From DASQTB01 sp035642095 (GTDB lineage Bacteria > Actinomycetota > UBA4738 > CALAEC01), in assembly GCA_035642095.1 (NCBI GenBank), contig DASQTB010000024.1:1-7843 (forward strand): a stretch of 7,843 nt of DNA. Reading direction: 5' to 3'. Under the pieces are notes generated by a model, which worked only from the letters and a program-made list of their open reading frames with translations, was not told the origin of the DNA and made no database searches. This document shows positions 6,822 to 7,843 of this stretch, one piece after another. The position numbers were made by a program, and so were the translations under genes. Numbering within the stretch: position 1 is the stretch's first letter; every line of letters starts with the position of its first letter.

Positions 6822-6838
6822 ATGAACCGGTCGCTCGA

Positions 6839-6868
6839 ATCCTAGGAGCGCCGGTCGGGGGGTGTCAA
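6839..6868 (-). promoter_or_regulatory. Sigma70-type promoter for the permease-GS-puuD operon
   Basis: On the minus strand a consensus -35 TTGACA (6868-6863) is followed, after 18 bases, by TAGGAT (6844-6839), a good -10. Transcription should start near 6832, giving a leader of about 105 bases that contains the permease-side operator, the hairpin and the ribosome site. The match is unusually good for GC-rich DNA. Confidence 0.65.
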
Positions 6869-6869
6869 A

Positions 6870-6899
6870 TTGGCGGACCGAGCCACGGCCTCGTATCTT
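6870..6899 (+). promoter_or_regulatory. Sigma70-type promoter for gntR, probably giving a leaderless mRNA
   Basis: The -35 TTGGCG (6870-6875) and the -10 TATCTT (6894-6899) are separated by 18 bases. The predicted start at about 6906-6909 coincides with the ATG of the regulator (6909). No ribosome site precedes that ATG, which supports a leaderless transcript, a common arrangement in actinobacteria. Its -35 begins two bases from the -35 of the divergent promoter. Confidence 0.55.
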
Positions 6900-6908
6900 G
6901 TCTGACAA
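6898..6908. promoter_or_regulatory. Putative GntR operator, regulator-side copy (perfect palindrome)
   Basis: TTGTC-T-GACAA is a perfect 5+1+5 palindrome overlapping the end of the gntR -10 box and the predicted transcription start, and touching the start codon. It fits the GT-N3-AC pattern of GntR-family operators and shares 13 of 14 bases with the copy at 6812-6825. Autorepression is the simplest reading (inference). Confidence 0.6.
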
Positions 6909-7679
6909 ATGAGCGATCAAAGAACCGTTGACCGACCCAGGCCCCGAGCCGCCGCGGTGCGTCACGAGCTGGCCCTGGGCATCGGCGAGGGCAGGTGGCG
7001 GGCCGGCGATCGGCTTCCGGCCGAGCCCGAGCTGGCCGCCGCGCTCGGCGTGAGCCGGGCCACGCTGCGCGATGCCCTCCGTTCGCTGGAGGAGGACGGT
7101 TTCGTCACCCGGGTCCGGGGGGCCGGAACGTTCGTGACCCACCGGCCTCGGCTGAAGAACAACCTCGACGTCAACTTCGGGGTCACGGACCTCATCCGGT
7201 CGATGGGCCTCCGTCCCGGGACCCGCGACCTCGGAGCCGCCGAGGGACCGGGCACGGAGGAGGAGCGGGAACGGCTCAAGCTCGCCGAGGACGCCACGGT
7301 GATGCGGGCCCGTCGCGTCCGGACGGCCGACGGCCGGCCCGTGGTTCTGTCCGAGGACGTGGTGCCGGGATGGCTGGTCGAGGGCAGGCCGGCGGTGGTC
7401 GATCGCCTGGGCGGCGGCTCCCTGTACGAGCTTCTGGAGGGAGAGCTCGGGGTGGTCGTCCGGCAGGGCGTCGCCTCGATCCGGCCGGCCAACGCCGGAC
7501 CGGAGGTCTCGGACCTGCTCGACGTCCCTGAGGGGACGCTCCTCCTGTATCTCCTCCAGGTCGACTACGACGCCGAGGGGCGGCCGGTCCTCCTCTCCCA
7601 CGAGCATCACTTGGCGGATGCCTTCGAGATCACCGTGGTCCGGCGTGGCCCGGGCCCCCGGATGAAGGAACATCGATGA
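6909..7679 (+). CDS. GntR-family transcriptional regulator (HutC subfamily, UTRA effector domain)
   Basis: This encodes 256 residues. The N-terminal winged helix-turn-helix spans about 15-76: RLPAEPELAAALGVSRATLRDALRSLEEDGF is the GntR DNA-binding core (35-65) and RVRGAGTFV (68-76) the wing. The remainder (about 90-246) is a UTRA ligand domain. GVTDLIRSMG opens it, GRPVVLSEDVVPGWLV (142-157) lies midway, and VDYDAEGRPVLLSHEHH (218-234) is the typical closing segment. HutC-type members usually repress neighbouring genes until a small ligand binds. Here the divergent permease operon and this gene itself are the likely targets, with paired operator-like elements in between. The ligand is unknown; the amine or its gamma-glutamyl conjugate is the obvious candidate (inference). 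The first codon is the one placed at the predicted transcription start. The next gene starts within its stop codon, so the aldolase is probably co-transcribed. Confidence 0.93.
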   Translation: MSDQRTVDRPRPRAAAVRHELALGIGEGRWRAGDRLPAEPELAAALGVSRATLRDALRSLEEDGFVTRVRGAGTFVTHRPRLKNNLDVNFGVTDLIRSMGLRPGTRDLGAAEGPGTEEERERLKLAEDATVMRARRVRTADGRPVVLSEDVVPGWLVEGRPAVVDRLGGGSLYELLEGELGVVVRQGVASIRPANAGPEVSDLLDVPEGTLLLYLLQVDYDAEGRPVLLSHEHHLADAFEITVVRRGPGPRMKEHR

Positions 7680-7843
7680 GCGTCGGCAAGCGCATGCGGA
7701 TGAAGCGGGTGATCGATCCCGACGGGGTGTCGATCATCTGCGCCCTCGACCACGGGATGACCTCGCCGACCTTCCTGGAGCCCCTGGCCGGCATCGAGGA
7801 GCGCACCACGGAGGCTGTGGCCGGCGGGGCGAACGTGATCATG
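7676..7843 (+). CDS. DhnA/FbaB-type class I aldolase, N-terminal fragment (3' end outside window)
   Basis: ATG 7676 overlaps the regulator's stop (ATGA) and has AAGGA (7665-7669) six bases upstream. The frame stays open for 56 codons to the window edge. GKRMRMKRVIDPDG, then SIICALDHGMTSP with Asp25-His26-Gly27, then AVAGGANVIM match the start of DhnA-family class I aldolases. That family includes archaeal-type fructose-bisphosphate aldolase, ADH synthase (AroA') and LsrF. The Schiff-base lysine would lie beyond the window. The fragment is too short to choose among these activities. Overlap with gntR suggests a shared transcript, hinting that the aldolase belongs to the regulated pathway, but simple neighbourhood is also possible. 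Confidence 0.8.
   Translation, partial: MSVGKRMRMKRVIDPDGVSIICALDHGMTSPTFLEPLAGIEERTTEAVAGGANVIM

Noticed and set aside
5734..6825. Long plus-strand open frame opposite the permease.
   Set aside because: The translation is an antisense readout of membrane helices, rich in Asp, Gln, His and Arg. It also crosses the divergent promoter region.
6727..6832. Riboswitch in the permease leader.
   Set aside because: The leader is about 105 bases and shows one simple hairpin; I could not match it to a known riboswitch class.

Overview
The window is GC-rich, densely packed bacterial DNA, with G/C-ending codons, 1-11 bp gene overlaps and a probable leaderless regulator. This fits Actinomycetota or a similar high-GC lineage; I cannot name a genus. 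It holds seven protein-coding genes plus one cut at each... more exactly, six complete genes and two cut by the window edges. Three of the eight belong to the glutamine synthetase (GS) superfamily. The theme is gamma-glutamyl chemistry on amines: import, ATP-dependent gamma-glutamylation, and hydrolysis of the gamma-glutamyl bond, under a GntR-type regulator.

Bases 1-2951 (+ strand) form a tightly overlapping module: the C-terminal part of one GS-like protein, a complete second GS-like protein, and a metal-dependent amidohydrolase of the FluG/NodGS N-terminal type. FluG proteins fuse an amidohydrolase to a GS domain; here the two are separate genes in the opposite order. Bases 2965-6726 (- strand) converge on that module. 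In transcription order they are a 12-helix APC permease most like ethanolamine permeases, a PuuA/GlnA3/GlnA4-like gamma-glutamyl-amine synthetase that starts at TTG, and a PuuD-like class I gamma-glutamyl hydrolase. The oxidising enzymes of the Puu route are not in the window.

Bases 6727-6908 are a compact divergent control region. It has two sigma70-like promoters whose -35 boxes lie almost back to back, and two copies of a TGTCTGAC(C/A)AATGA element, one just downstream of each predicted transcription start. The copy beside the regulator is a perfect TTGTC-T-GACAA palindrome touching its start codon. From 6909 to the end (+ strand) lie a GntR regulator with a UTRA effector domain and, overlapping it by 4 bp, the first 56 codons of a DhnA-type class I aldolase.

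Working model (inference): the GntR protein senses an amine or a derivative and represses both divergent transcripts. The permease brings in the amine, the GS attaches glutamate, and PuuD or the amidohydrolase removes it later. All three GS proteins carry tryptophan where ammonia-using GS has its ammonium-site glutamate flap, so none is likely to be an ordinary nitrogen-assimilation GS. No RNA gene, mobile element, CRISPR array or gene-free stretch over 300 bases was seen.
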